Source: Onchidella celtica (lineage: Eukaryota > Mollusca > Gastropoda > Systellommatophora > Onchidiidae). From it: a stretch of 64,000 nucleotides of DNA. Every line of letters begins with the position of its first letter. Position 1 is the stretch's first letter. The notes under the pieces were generated by a model. It saw only the letters and a program-made list of their open reading frames with translations, had not been told where the DNA came from and made no database searches. Made by a program: the position numbers and the translations under genes. Positions 35,001-46,635 of this stretch are shown in pieces. The stretch covers positions 57,113,754 to 57,177,753 of the forward strand of contig OZ007571.1 in assembly GCA_963931925.1 (NCBI GenBank), written 5' to 3'.

Positions 35001-37113
35001 TTTTATATATATTCTTTTAAAGAGAAGCAAGTAGTGATGCATTTTCCTGCTTGTATTTGTCCTTACTATTGTTAGGGATATGAAAAGTGTGGACTTGCCT
35101 AAAGGATTGTTCTGCATCTACTAAATTATTGCCAGGCTTCACAGCAGTGAAGGGTATAAACCCAGACCTATTTAGCTTTGAACTGCTTTTGTTTAATGCA
35201 CCAGTACATGTACAGGAAAAATCTGTATTTTATGGTTGTTTTCATATATTGAGAGCCGTTTTGTTGGAGCTTTAATGAAAAATTCTTAATGTATTTGGCC
35301 AGTGTTGAACTTTTACTAGATCTAGATTCCTATGGCTTACATTAAGCTGCAGTTTATAACATTTGCTCAAAATTGCCAATTTTTTTTTTCATTTTCAGTA
35401 GTTAAAATTGTTGCTCTTATTGGATGGGGGTAGGGTGAGACATTTCAAATAAGTTTGCTGTATGTTGGATACTAGTTAATGTATGTCAAATATGACAGGA
35501 AAAATGTAATCAGAGGACTGACGCTGAATTATAGAATTTTTTTAAAACAACTTTTATACGCCCATGTTCTTCTCATTAAGAGAAAAATTTCAGATCAATA
35601 GCAAGTACTGTATGCCTTTGCTCAAAACTGTCCTATTTATTTCTCACCAAGATGTTTGTTATGATTGAAATGGCAGCTTTTTGAATACTATAATTTGTAA
35701 TGATATATATATTTCGACTTAGTTATTGCATCAAACAAAGGCAAATGAAATATTTAATATGCATTCAATTCTTAAGAAGTCATGAATCATACATGCTATT
35801 ACTGTGTTAGACATGTAATTTGAGCTATGAACTTAAGTATAGGTTCAGTCACATTGTAACATTAGAAGTAAAGTATTAATCACCTTTTATTATCAGATGC
35901 CATTCATCTGCAAATTGACGTTTAATGCAAAAAATCAATATTTTTTCATACACATTTTATATATTTTCAGGTATATCCATTGGCTCAAATGGTAACATCC
36001 CTGTTTCATTCTTCTCTCTACTAACAGTTTACTATGCTGCAAGTGTCAGCTTTATTTACCTACCAGTGGTCAGCATTACATTGTATTGCATGAATATTTG
36101 AGAACATGAGAGTCAAATATATCAAGAACTGAAATTTCAGTCAATTTGATTTTGACTTGAAGTTACAAGTGAGATGATCTCCGGCCATTTTATTAAATAT
36201 GTGCCTGTCGATTAAGTGTTAATTTTACAATACAAGACTTAGTACATTGTGATGTTTCCCCAATGAAACTTTTAACATTTTACACCCTTCTCAGCTCATA
36301 ACGTTTTTTATCATGTCACCAATAGAAGCAAATTGTGTGAACATTTATTTGATCAATTGTTGTGAATTAAGGGATAATTTTGTTATATATAACAAGAGGT
36401 TGAATAGATGTGAAATTTTTCGAATTTTTTTTCTTCTCATCCATCATTATTACGTATTTCTGTTAATACACTATTTCAAATAATATTATTCATCACCAAC
36501 TGTGCATTATATTTTCAAAAACTTGTCCTCTCTTTGTTATTGACTGGTTATGTTTTAACTTAGTATGACTGTAGACATATAGCTCACAAAATGTTGGGAA
36601 ATATCTCACCACACTGAAAATGGTATTAATGATTGGCACTTTTCTAAGCTACACAGTTGATGAAGGTTTCCTAACACAGCAAAATATAAGCTAAACGATT
36701 GATATAAGCAGAAACTGCTGAGCACATTCATGCATTTGACTTTTACATCAAGCTACATTTTTATGGATTGTAATTATATTTTATTTTCAACAACTATTTC
36801 ACATTCCATCCCTTACTATGTATTCACTTTCTGTTTTTACAACTGGAAAGAATCTTGAAATAAAATTGTACTGTATTTTGAAAAATGCTATTGTGTTTGT
36901 CATCATTTACTACAGTATGTTGTGTGTCCGGTGTTATATTTCTGTGTAATCTGTCCATCATGAATTGTATATACATGTATTAGTTTTTTGAAAATGAATT
37001 TATCTTTCTTGGAGACTACAGTTACATTTCCACAAGTCAAGAAGACAAAATAAATGTGTCATGAACATCATTCTCCATTTCATAAGTGACTTTGTAAATT
37101 CCTGTGCAATAAA
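32047..37113 (+). other. Probable 3' UTR and downstream DNA of the PRXL2C-like gene
   Basis: AT-rich, no second gene seen. Canonical AATAAA hexamers include 36859-36864, 37049-37054 and 37108-37113, with others earlier. Which is used cannot be decided from sequence alone, so the true 3' UTR may be much shorter. Confidence 0.35.
32126..32336. mobile_element. piggyBac-like MITE, 211 bp
   Basis: Flanked on both sides by TTAA (32122-32125 and 32337-32340), the target site duplicated by piggyBac transposases. The termini form a perfect 12-bp inverted repeat, CCCTATTACTGC, with the CCC...GGG ends of that superfamily. No coding capacity. It begins about 80 bp after the PRXL2C-like stop codon, so it is probably transcribed in that 3' UTR. 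Confidence 0.8.
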
Positions 37114-38159
37114 CACAAGGAAATGTTGCCTCTCGTAAGTCTAGCTGAGCACTTGTGAGTGCCACTGATGGTTCTGTTAGCTATTAAAATTTATCTATTA
37201 AGGTTACAAGACATAGACACAGGTTATCCCCTTACAAATACTAGGTTCTGTCTCCATTTTTTGGCTGAACTGGGTTACACACTACTACTAAAGGCCTTCT
37301 CCTTTGTGTGTTAAAGTGTCAAATAGATTCGGTTTTTAATTTGTAAGTTCTAGCCAACCTGCACGAGATAAATCTTGCAAATTTTCCATGCACCAAGCCC
37401 AGCTGTATGACTAGATCTAAATTACATTAAAACGGCATTTGGATTCGATACAATGACTAATGGAACTTACTGTTACAGCACAATTTCACGCAGAGATATA
37501 CAGACGTAATTTAACGATTTTCGACTACCAATGTGTAAGAGAGGTCAAGAACGCAATTTCTGGTTATGCTTTTTAATTCTACTCGACGAAAATGCGTCGC
37601 TGTTTCTGTGGCTAAAAAAAAATCACGAACAAATAATATTAAAGACTGATTTTTGTCTGAAATGAATGTGTCCGAGTAAATCAGCGTCAAAAAATGAGAC
37701 AGTATGCAAAGTTCCATAATTTTTAGACACAGTTTTAGGTGATTACAGGTTCACCCTTTAGCTCCATTATAGTAAGATTACTGAAAAGAAAAATGTCATA
37801 CATGCATCTGTCAAAGCTATGAGCACATGAAATTTCAATCATCAATTTCTTGAAAGTGAGGGAAAGGAGTTAGAACCTCCTCATTCTCAGGGGGGCGAGG
37901 TCATAAATGATTCTCAGAATATCAGTTAATTAACAGTGAATGGCATGTGGGACTGAATTTCACTCTGAATAAAAGAAAAAAACGAATGTGAAATGGTAAT
38001 ATTTTTGGGTATCGTTGTACAGAAGAAAAAAACAAAACCCTTAATCTCACTCATCATAACTTCATGTTGTGCCAGATTTCATACTTGCTCCATTGGTTCC
38101 AGTGATTTCCGTTCTTCTTAAAATGGACTATTTCTAACATAGATATATTTAATAATAAT
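37114..38159. other. Intergenic, nothing recognised
   Basis: No coding region or recognisable repeat in this AT-rich stretch. Confidence 0.4.
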
Positions 38160-38229
38160 AATAATAATCAAGATCATTTATATAGCGCCTAATCCAAAAG
38201 AGTTTGCTCTAGGCGCTTTACAGAAAGTC
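38150..38229 (-). repeat. GCGCTATATAAAT-type retroposon tail
   Basis: On the minus strand: GTAAAGCGCCTAGAGC, then TAGGCGCTATATAAAT and a terminal (ATT)n tract (38150-38168). The two GCGCC/GGCGC parts can pair. Such tails end various SINEs and LINEs in invertebrates. It may be the 3' end of the SINE at 38452-38729, with 220 bp of intervening sequence, or a separate insertion. Confidence 0.5.
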
Positions 38230-38451
38230 TTGTTCTCTCGATTTGCATCTCTCTCGCTCTCTCTTTCTTTTTCTCTCTGTCTCAGAGCAAATTGTAACGC
38301 AGCCTGTTAGACGCAGTTCACAACTCACATCTTGTATTCTAAAGTATAAATATTATTTGGATATATATTATATAATATTTATTTAATAATGAATTATGAT
38401 TTTTCGTTAGTGATATGGGGGAGGGGGGGTGATAGGGATAAATTTTAATTT

Positions 38452-38729
38452 CAATTTTGCCCGGGCAGCGGCCTGTTCGGCCTGCTCTTTACGATTTCCA
38501 ACTGCCAAGGTACATGTATCTTTAACGTGCGCAACGTGCACACAGGCCCTCCAAATTTTTTCGTTCTTATCCGAGAAGTCTAGGTACTTGATCCTACCCT
38601 CCAATAGGATCAGGGACACAAAAATATGAGAAAAATCCCAATTTCCAACATGCCTGCACAGCCCGGGTTTTGAACCCGGGACCCTTGACATGAGAGGTGA
38701 GCACCTTGCCTCTAGACCACCTTGTCACC
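38452..38729 (-). mobile_element. tRNA-derived SINE, copy 2
   Basis: The minus-strand head starts near 38729. It contains an A box, TGGTCTAGAGG (38709-38719), and a B box, GGGTTCAAAAC (38667-38677), spaced as in a tRNA-type RNA polymerase III promoter. The body matches 20693-20910, including CCTTGGCAGTTGGAA and a GGATCAAGTACCTAGAC-like segment. The head does not fold as a complete modern tRNA, so this is a SINE and not a tRNA gene. Confidence 0.8.
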
Positions 38730-41402
38730 AGTAGTGATCTTAATTTCTGTTTCTATCCAAAGTACTTTACATCAAGTTCTTTCACTAACGAATGTAGCTT
38801 GGCTGAAAAATGAATGTGTAATATTTTTCATACCGAACTTTGCATTTAAGTGAAGTGAACAATATTAGATTTGCATCTTGTGGTATTCATGTTCTAAGTG
38901 ACACTTAGAATTTGGGTGAAACTACTATACATGAATATGCATACAGTTCAATGCCATCCCTCCATCCTTATCAAGACAATAATGAATTAAACAAAGCAAT
39001 ACATTTATTTTGAAATCTTTTTATTTTGAAAACAATGCATAAAATTATATCCGGAACAACAAATAATAAATAGAAACTAAATTCAACAACACACCTTCAT
39101 TCATTGCCCAATACCACTACTTTGGTTTCACACTGGCTGAAGTACAACTCACTGGTCTCCACATACTAACCATGCATACTTCAAATAGGTGAAATACTTG
39201 GGCATCAATCATTTTGTATCTTTGTACCAAAAGCTCTAAGGACATTCAACCTTCACCCAATGCATCTGGTTGAATTCTACTGTAACTATCTTGCAACATG
39301 ACAAAATGGACTCTAGGGAAGTTTGTCCAAAAAAAGCGGAAAAATTAAAAAGCTACAGCATTTTCAATAGCATTTATATTTCAATCAAAAACAACCGAAA
39401 AAACAAAAAAAATTGCGACTATTAACGAAAGATTCACATGTTTCAATCACGCGCAAGTCGTTTTAAAAACAATAAAATAACATCTGAGAAGAATATAATC
39501 TGTGGTCAGTTTTCTGCCATCAAAACCTTGCTTAACTTCAACATTCCCAATCTGCCACTTTGCAGGGACAGATAGTTACTAACTAGAATTTCCAAAGCAT
39601 GTGTCTCTGATATTGTCATGTACACAATCCATACTAGAAAAAAATAAATATTCAAATTTATTACAGACAACATTCAAGAAACAGCTGTTTCAACATAAAT
39701 TTTTACCATGGCAAAGGAGGTAAATTAATTATTTATTCACACAAAATACATAACATCAAAGCAATACAAACAGTGCAAATGCATAACTAATGTTAACTTG
39801 CTCTAATTCCATCTTCATTCCACTTCCTTCTACATCTTGCTGAAAATGAAAAAAAAAAATAATTTAGTAAGTATCTAGGAATTCCAGCACCGAACTTCCA
39901 AAGCTCCTTAACAAAATCAGTTTTCATTTTTTCTTCAGATTTATCTTATGTATATAATAATGTATGCTTTATTATGAATGATTCATAAAATATATTTCTG
40001 AGACAAAAACAATGTGAGGTTTTGAAATGATAGTATATCTGATGTTTGTTTTAAAACTTTTAAAGTATCCGCAGCACACAGAATTATCACATGATCCATG
40101 AGGATTTTCTGTGCTGGAGATATAATCTGTCTCACATTTTCTCAACACGCAACAGTAAGAAGAGTTCCTTGATTAACTGTGTGCAGTCGTCATAAAAACA
40201 AATCCACTAAATACTGGAAGTGTTGAAACAGTTGAAATAAAGGAAAAGAAGATGCTGGTCAGTAGGTCTATATTATAGCCTGAGAAATCTCAGAATGATT
40301 CAGTGCAAAATTTTTTAATAGCAGGATTCCACACAGCCCTGGAACTTAAATACTTGAGAAAGTCCTGGAATACTTGGAAATTCTCCATGGGTTTACAAAA
40401 TGCCATGCTACTTTAAAAATTTAAAGTCCGATTTCAGTTCTCAGTTTTCTCTCCTATTCTTGCCATTAAATAGCCTTGAAAATTTAACATTACAGCCCTG
40501 GAAAAACATGCTCAAAGCGGAGCAAGAACCCCGTAATAAATAGTTTTACAGTTCAAAGTGTAGAATTTTGATTAGACATAGCTTCTTGACTAAATAATCA
40601 TTTCATTTCTGAGTTTGGCTGGAGAGGATATGAAAATCACTGCCAAAATTTTTGATTGTCTAATCAATATTTAATCCATGTTCTGAAACCATAATTTAAG
40701 GTAAAATAAACTTATTGTACCAGTGCTTGCCTTTCTGGCATGTCAAACCTTGCAATTTACTTCAGAAAACATTCGCATCTGGACTTAACATTTAACTTCA
40801 ATCTTTGTGAAGAAGATGATCTGTTATGGAATGAGGGTGAACACTGCAGTTTCTATCTAACTATCTACATCATTCTTCTGAGCATCAGTTAAATGATGTG
40901 CAATGACTGACCTGTTAAATGATGATTTGATATCAATGAAATTTTCACAGGCAGAGATTCTTGCATTAGGCTTAGATATCTGGTATTCAAAGCCCACAAG
41001 TGACAAATTTTTACATAACATTCATTTATCAGTGATTGGCACAGACAATAATGCAGTTTTACAGAGCATGAAAACATTATGTAATGTCAAAGTTATGTAC
41101 AAACAGTTCATCGGAAATCGAGACAATTTCACATATTTTTACACTTTGCACCAGTCAGGTTGGGTCATACTATTTTCACATTCCACATTCACACTTATCC
41201 ACAAAGCACCTTTTCTTCCTCTGCAAGAACCACTCCTAGGTTCTATCAAATTTAGTAGAAAATCTGGTTACACGTTCCTGTTCACTCATCATGTGGTATC
41301 TCCCGGTCAGATTTACATGCCCAACACAAAGCAACAAAACGTTACTACAGCTTAAATACTTTTTCTCAAGCGCCTAAGAGAGAAAATTTCCCCTGACAGT
41401 TA
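38730..41402. other. Intergenic, nothing recognised
   Basis: AT-rich, no recognisable gene. A frame at 40903-41355 (150 codons) lacks any family resemblance or coding bias I can defend. Confidence 0.4.
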
Positions 41403-41615
41403 TGTTTGGGTTCGTATTGTATTGATTTAGTGAACCAGACCATCAGGTACAAGACAATGTTAATTCAACACAACAGACTCCACGTGTAGCCATTTCATAA
41501 CTTCCTGTATTCTCTTCTGTCGCTCTTTTTCAATGAAGTCACAGACAGTCATATTAATAATAATCTAGAGTAAGTCTAAAATCCTAAACAATGTATTTAA
41601 TATGATACCAGAACA
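41403..41615 (-). repeat. 3' LTR of the Steamer/Mag-like element
   Basis: 213 bp with TG...CA ends. Reads the same as 46423-46635 throughout. Confidence 0.95.
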
Positions 41616-41628
41616 TCTCCTTTCTTTT
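41616..41628 (-). other. Polypurine tract
   Basis: AAAAGAAAGGAGA on the minus strand, directly upstream of the 3' LTR; the expected primer for plus-strand DNA synthesis. Confidence 0.85.
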
Positions 41629-42181
41629 AGAGATTTAAAAGATTTTAAATTAAAGTGTCCTTTCAACTTATGTTGTAATAGTCCAACTTATGTTTCCATC
41701 AACGTTCTTTGGGGTGAATTTTAGTTTTGTAAATTTTCGGGTAAGTCCATAAATATTGTTTTTGTTCTGGAAGTAAAAACTATCTACTAATGTAATATTC
41801 CATACACACACACTTTCGTTCCATTAACTAATTTATGAACTAACAATTAAGTTAATGTAAAAGTACTAAAAGTCATGATCAACTTAATTGTCCTTGATTT
41901 CTGGATATGTCATGCCATATCACAATGGATAGTTGCTTGAAATTAGTGATTTAATTATTATGTCGTTAAATATCAACAGTAAATTGTTAAAACACTTGAC
42001 ATGTTAACTGAACTTAAAACTAAAATGAACAGTAACTTAAACTAAGTAAGTATGAACTACTGTATGAATAAGGTAGAGACTTCCTGCCTCTACATCATGG
42101 GAGGGTATTATTATGACCCTTGCTTTATCCCATGATTACTATTACACAACACTTCTAGCTTGGATTGAAGATGGAAGATGA

Positions 42182-45100
42182 CTAGTTCGACCTTCTCATC
42201 TCTTCCTCCCTGAATCTGGCTGGCTTGTTAGCAACATAGCCTCGAGCCATACGAGTGACAGGTCTATTTGTAGACACTGTTTCTGGAGGGGATTTGACGA
42301 CTCTAGAATTTGAACTAGGTGTTGCAGGAATATCTTGGGTTTGTTCGTTATCTTGCAGCACATCATCTGGAGGATCTGGGCTTGGATCTTGATCAGGAAA
42401 CGAAGACGGTACTGCTTGAAGGTGTTTCCGGTTTCTGCGCAGCACCCGGTCAGGTGTTTTCACCAAATATGTTCGGTGATCTGGATTTGTTGCAATGACA
42501 GTTCCTGGTCCGGTCCACTTGTTTTCTTCATCTGTCTTGAGAAGAACTTTCTGTCCAGACTCCAGTTGTTTCAGTTGTCTTGCGCCATGTCTGTTGTCGT
42601 AATTCCTTTTGTATCTTGTTTTCGTTTCTTTTGCTCTGTCTTGGATGTCTTGGTTGTTGACTTGTCGAGGGTAAAGGTTCCTCGGCAATGTGGGAACTTT
42701 TGTTCTCAGTTGTCGTCCCATCAGGGCGACTGCTGGGCTCACTCCAGTCGTTGAGAGAATTGTGTTTCTGTAGTTCATCAGAGCTACCTCTAATGAATTC
42801 TGTTTCAAAAGTTTCTTTGCAACCTTCACAGCACTTTCGGCTTGTCCGTTGGACTGAGGAAAGTGTGGACTACTGGTCACATGTTGAAAGTCAAAGTCTT
42901 TAGCAAAGAGTTTGAATTCTCTGCACTGAAATTGTGGTCCATTGTCACTAGCCAGAGTTTCACAAATTCCGTGAGTTGCAAAAATGTTTGTTAGCTTCTG
43001 GATGATAGCTTGAGATGTTGTAGAATTCAGTTTTACTACTTCGATCCATTTTGAGTAGTAATCGACTACGACTAAGTATTCATTTTTCCCATGTGTAGCG
43101 AGATCTACTGCAATTTTCTGCCATGGCCTCTCAGGTAGGTCAGTTGGTATTAATGGTTCATTCCGCTGAGAGGGTCTATTTTCTCTGCAGGAGAGACAGT
43201 TCTGAATCATGTTCTTGATATCTCTCGTGATGCCGGGCCACCACACGGATGCGTCAGCATTCTGTCTGCACTTTTCGATTCCTTGGTGAGTCTCATGTAG
43301 TTTAGAGAGAATGTAATCTCTTTGAGAATGAGGGACTACTATTCGGTTGTTGAAAACTAACAATCCATTCACAATAGACAGTTCTCCTTGCACTTGTTGA
43401 AAATTTTGTAGTGTTTTAGGTACCTCTTTTGGCCAGCCATCCATCACAAAATGCATCACTTTCTGTATGTCTGTATCTTTCTTGCTTTCTTCCCTCAGAT
43501 TTTCTAATCGTGAAGCAGTGACGGGCCAAAAGCTTTCCAGAGATTCCACATAAGCCTCTACATTCTGTCCTGTTTCTTTATCTTGAGTTGTATGGTAATT
43601 CATTGGACTTCTAGAGAGAGCATCAGCAATGACGAGCTCTTTCCCTGGCACATGAATGACATTGTAGTTGAATCTTAAAAGTCTCATCAGTAGTCTTTGG
43701 CATCTGGCAGGGCATTTATCTAAATCTTTTTTCTTCATCAATGGAACCAATGGTTTATGGTCTGTTTGTAATTCAAAGTTATCAAGACCAATTAGGTATT
43801 TTCCAAATTTTTCACATGCATAGACCGAAGCCAAACATTCTTTCTCTATTTGGGCATAACCTTTTTCTGTTTCTGTTAATGTTCTAGATGCAAATGCTAT
43901 GGGCTGAAGTTTGCTTCCTTTCATCTGTATTAACACTGCTCCCAACCCAAAACTGCTGCTGTCTGCACTGACAATTGTTTCACAGTTAATGTCAAAGAAT
44001 CCCAAGGTTGTAGCTTCTGCTATTTTCTTCTTTGCAAGGTTGAATGCATTTTTCTGCTCTGCTCCCCACTGATATTTTTCTGACTTTTTCATCAAATCAG
44101 TCAAAGGTTTCAAAATTGTAGCTAGTGATGGAACAAATTTACTCATGTAATTGAGTAACCCACACACAGTGCGTAGCTCTGTCAATGATGTTGGCGGCTG
44201 TAGTTTCTGTATGGCCTCCACCTTTTCAGGATTTGGTTTTATTCCCTCCTTGTTTATGAGATGTCCAAAGTATTTCACCTCTTTCTGTCTGAAACAACAT
44301 TTTTCTTTATTTAATTTCAGTCCTGATTGTTCTATTCTCTCCAAAACAGCTTCTAGTTTTCTGTCGTGATCCTCTATGTCTTTCCCATAGATGATGGTAT
44401 CATCCATAATGACTTCACAACCTGGCAGGCCTTTTAAAGTCTCTTTCATTTTTGATTGGAATACTTCAGGACCTAATGATATTCCCATGGGTACTCTCTG
44501 GAAACAGTATTTTCCAAACGGTGTGATGAAAGTTGTGAGCATGCTGCTGTCTTCCTCGAGGGGAATTTGGAAGAAACCAGAGGTTGCGTCTAGTGTAGAA
44601 AAGACTGTTGCGCCATTGAATTTGGGAGCGATATCCTCTAAGTTTGGAAGCATGCAGTAGTTTCTTTTCACTGAAAGATTTAACTTCTTGAAATCCACAC
44701 AGATCCGAACTTGCTTGTTTGGTTTTACTACTGGGACCATTGGGGCACACCATTCTGTAGGTTCATTTACTTTTCTTATTACCCCATTTCTTTCCATCCT
44801 TTCCAGTTCTTCTTTTACTTTACTTTCTAAAGGGAATGGTACTCTTCTTGCTGTTGCAACATTATATGGTTCAGCATCTTTGTTTAATGTTATTTTTACT
44901 GGTTCAGTTTTCAACAGTCCGGCAGCACCAAAAACTTGTTTTCTTAGTTCAGGTTTTAATTTTTCTGTGCGTTCTATGTCTTCTATGTGCCTGATTAAGC
45001 CTAGAGCTTCGGCCACATTTCTGCTGAGTAAATTGCTACCTTCTTTGTTGTTTAAGACCACAACTCTGAATTCAAAGGTCTTTTCCTTTCTCTTTGTCTT

Positions 45101-46168
45101 CGCTGTGAACTCTCCTTTCACTTGAATATTTCCTCCTGGTGAGGTTAGATTCAGTTTACATTGATGCAATGTCGGTTTGGTTCTCAACCTTTGAAATGTT
45201 TTCTGAGTAATACAAGTAATGTCAGCTCCTGTGTCCACTTTGAAAGGAACATTTGTATTCTGAATGTTGAGCATCGTGCTCCATGGTGGAGATTTGTCTG
45301 AAATGACTGTATCTATTGAAAATGTTTGTTCAAATTCTTCAGTCACCTCTCTAATGTTTGACCTGCACATTTTGGCAAAATGATTTGCTTTATGACACTT
45401 GTGGCAGGTTCTCCCTTTTGCTGGGCATTGGTCACGTGGGTGACCTTTCCCACACCTGCGACAATTTTGATACTGAACACTGGTAGGTCTGTGATGATTA
45501 TGATTATAAGGTTTCTTATGTGGTTTGTGACCTTGTTGTGGTGCTGTTGCCCCTTTGTAATGCTTTTCATTCTTTTTAAATCCACCTGATTTTACTCTAC
45601 TCATCTGAGTTTGCTGTGGCTGTGCTGTGTTATTTGTCAGCTTTTTAAAGAATTCTTCAGTCATTTCCAGACTTCTCGCGAACTGTAACAATCCTGCTAC
45701 GTCAAGCGTTGATGTAGTGAGTCCTTTTTCTCTCACTTTCTTCGATGAGCAACCTGATATGAGTTGCGATTTTATTTCATCCTCCGCATTCGGAAAATTG
45801 CACTGAGACGCAAGTTGGCGGAGTTCGGAGTAAAAATCGTCAATTCGTTGAAATTCTTTCTGCCGCTTGTGTCTGAATTCATATTTCAGGATCTCCAAAT
45901 TTGATCTTGGATTAAAATGATCTGTTAGAGCTTTAATGAGGTCCTTATAAGATTCATCTGAGGCTTGTATGGTATTGATAGTGGGTAATGATTCTGCAAT
46001 ATCATTTAGATCTGGACCACCATAAGTGAGGGTAAGAGCGTATCTTCGTTTGCTGCTAGCTATCTCGTATCCATCAAAGATGTGCTCCAGCCTGCGGACC
46101 CATCTAGGCCATCGAACTGCGGCACCTTCAGTGTGGCAATCGAATTGTTCATACGGTGGGAGATTCAT
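42182..46168 (-). CDS. Gag-Pol polyprotein of the Steamer/Mag-like element
   Basis: 1328 codons without stop or frameshift. Gag-like region about residues 1-230. Two CCHC knuckles: CRRCGKGHPRDQC (236-248) and CHKCHKANHFAKMC (255-268). Aspartic protease motif VDTGADI (311-317). Reverse transcriptase about 440-640 with the catalytic box VIMDD (586-590). RNase H follows, with SADSSSFGLGAVL and QTDHKPLVP. Integrase has an HHCC-type zinc finger (HETHQG ... CLSCR) and the catalytic triad seen in AVDLATHG, ASDNGPQF and NGQAESAV. Domain order Gag-PR-RT-RH-IN is standard for Ty3/gypsy. No envelope frame follows; the remaining 566 bp to the 3' LTR are non-coding. Confidence 0.95.
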   Translation of the reverse strand: MNLPPYEQFDCHTEGAAVRWPRWVRRLEHIFDGYEIASSKRRYALTLTYGGPDLNDIAESLPTINTIQASDESYKDLIKALTDHFNPRSNLEILKYEFRHKRQKEFQRIDDFYSELRQLASQCNFPNAEDEIKSQLISGCSSKKVREKGLTTSTLDVAGLLQFARSLEMTEEFFKKLTNNTAQPQQTQMSRVKSGGFKKNEKHYKGATAPQQGHKPHKKPYNHNHHRPTSVQYQNCRRCGKGHPRDQCPAKGRTCHKCHKANHFAKMCRSNIREVTEEFEQTFSIDTVISDKSPPWSTMLNIQNTNVPFKVDTGADITCITQKTFQRLRTKPTLHQCKLNLTSPGGNIQVKGEFTAKTKRKEKTFEFRVVVLNNKEGSNLLSRNVAEALGLIRHIEDIERTEKLKPELRKQVFGAAGLLKTEPVKITLNKDAEPYNVATARRVPFPLESKVKEELERMERNGVIRKVNEPTEWCAPMVPVVKPNKQVRICVDFKKLNLSVKRNYCMLPNLEDIAPKFNGATVFSTLDATSGFFQIPLEEDSSMLTTFITPFGKYCFQRVPMGISLGPEVFQSKMKETLKGLPGCEVIMDDTIIYGKDIEDHDRKLEAVLERIEQSGLKLNKEKCCFRQKEVKYFGHLINKEGIKPNPEKVEAIQKLQPPTSLTELRTVCGLLNYMSKFVPSLATILKPLTDLMKKSEKYQWGAEQKNAFNLAKKKIAEATTLGFFDINCETIVSADSSSFGLGAVLIQMKGSKLQPIAFASRTLTETEKGYAQIEKECLASVYACEKFGKYLIGLDNFELQTDHKPLVPLMKKKDLDKCPARCQRLLMRLLRFNYNVIHVPGKELVIADALSRSPMNYHTTQDKETGQNVEAYVESLESFWPVTASRLENLREESKKDTDIQKVMHFVMDGWPKEVPKTLQNFQQVQGELSIVNGLLVFNNRIVVPHSQRDYILSKLHETHQGIEKCRQNADASVWWPGITRDIKNMIQNCLSCRENRPSQRNEPLIPTDLPERPWQKIAVDLATHGKNEYLVVVDYYSKWIEVVKLNSTTSQAIIQKLTNIFATHGICETLASDNGPQFQCREFKLFAKDFDFQHVTSSPHFPQSNGQAESAVKVAKKLLKQNSLEVALMNYRNTILSTTGVSPAVALMGRQLRTKVPTLPRNLYPRQVNNQDIQDRAKETKTRYKRNYDNRHGARQLKQLESGQKVLLKTDEENKWTGPGTVIATNPDHRTYLVKTPDRVLRRNRKHLQAVPSSFPDQDPSPDPPDDVLQDNEQTQDIPATPSSNSRVVKSPPETVSTNRPVTRMARGYVANKPARFREEEMRRSN

Positions 46169-46404
46169 GATGGACTCTGTGGTGTAGATCTAGTAGATTT
46201 GGCTCAGGTCTGAACTCATAGACTCTGCACTGTGTCGATCTATTCTTGCTGTCAGGTCTGATCTCATAGACTCTGCTCTATCGATAATAGGTCTTGGTTC
46301 ATGGGCTTGGCTTAGGGGCCTTTTTTTTTTTTTTTTTCTTTCAGATACGTCTAGATTCTAGATCTGGTAATGCCAGCTACTTTAACTGACAACATGTTTG
46401 TCAG

Positions 46405-46422
46405 ATCCCACTTCTGACACCA
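46405..46422 (-). other. Primer binding site, tRNA-Leu type
   Basis: TGGTGTCAGAAGTGGGAT lies directly after the 5' LTR. It is complementary to the 3' end of a tRNA-Leu (known animal tRNA-Leu genes end ATCCCACTCCTGACA plus CCA), with one difference from that version. Confidence 0.8.
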
Positions 46423-46635
46423 TGTTTGGGTTCGTATTGTATTGATTTAGTGAACCAGACCATCAGGTACAAGACAATGTTAATTCAACACAACAGACTC
46501 CACGTGTAGCCATTTCATAACTTCCTGTATTCTCTTCTGTCGCTCTTTTTCAATGAAGTCACAGACAGTCATATTAATAATAATCTAGAGTAAGTCTAAA
46601 ATCCTAAACAATGTATTTAATATGATACCAGAACA
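46423..46635 (-). repeat. 5' LTR of the Steamer/Mag-like element
   Basis: 213 bp, TG...CA, reading the same as the 3' LTR. It must contain the element's promoter and polyadenylation site. An untranslated leader of about 254 bp with a long T-run separates it from the Gag start. Confidence 0.95.

Larger units (their letters stand above)
41403..46635 (-). mobile_element. Complete Ty3/gypsy LTR retrotransposon, Steamer/Mag-like
   Basis: 5233 bp, minus orientation. The 213-bp LTRs at both ends look identical base for base. A perfect 5-bp duplication, AGTTA, flanks it (41398-41402 and 46636-46640). It has a tRNA-Leu-type primer site, a polypurine tract and one uninterrupted Gag-Pol frame. One fused 1.3-kb-codon ORF, short LTRs, about 5 kb length and two CCHC knuckles are the layout recalled for Steamer and related Mag-clade elements of molluscs. 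Lineage assignment is by resemblance and needs a tree. Confidence 0.93.

Noticed and set aside
38660..38729. Possible tRNA gene on the minus strand
   Set aside because: A and B boxes are present, but the region does not form a complete cloverleaf and is joined to a repeated body found elsewhere in the window, so it is a SINE head.
40903..41355. 150-codon plus-strand open frame
   Set aside because: No domain, signal or splice context recognised, and composition is like the surrounding non-coding DNA. Kept as intergenic.
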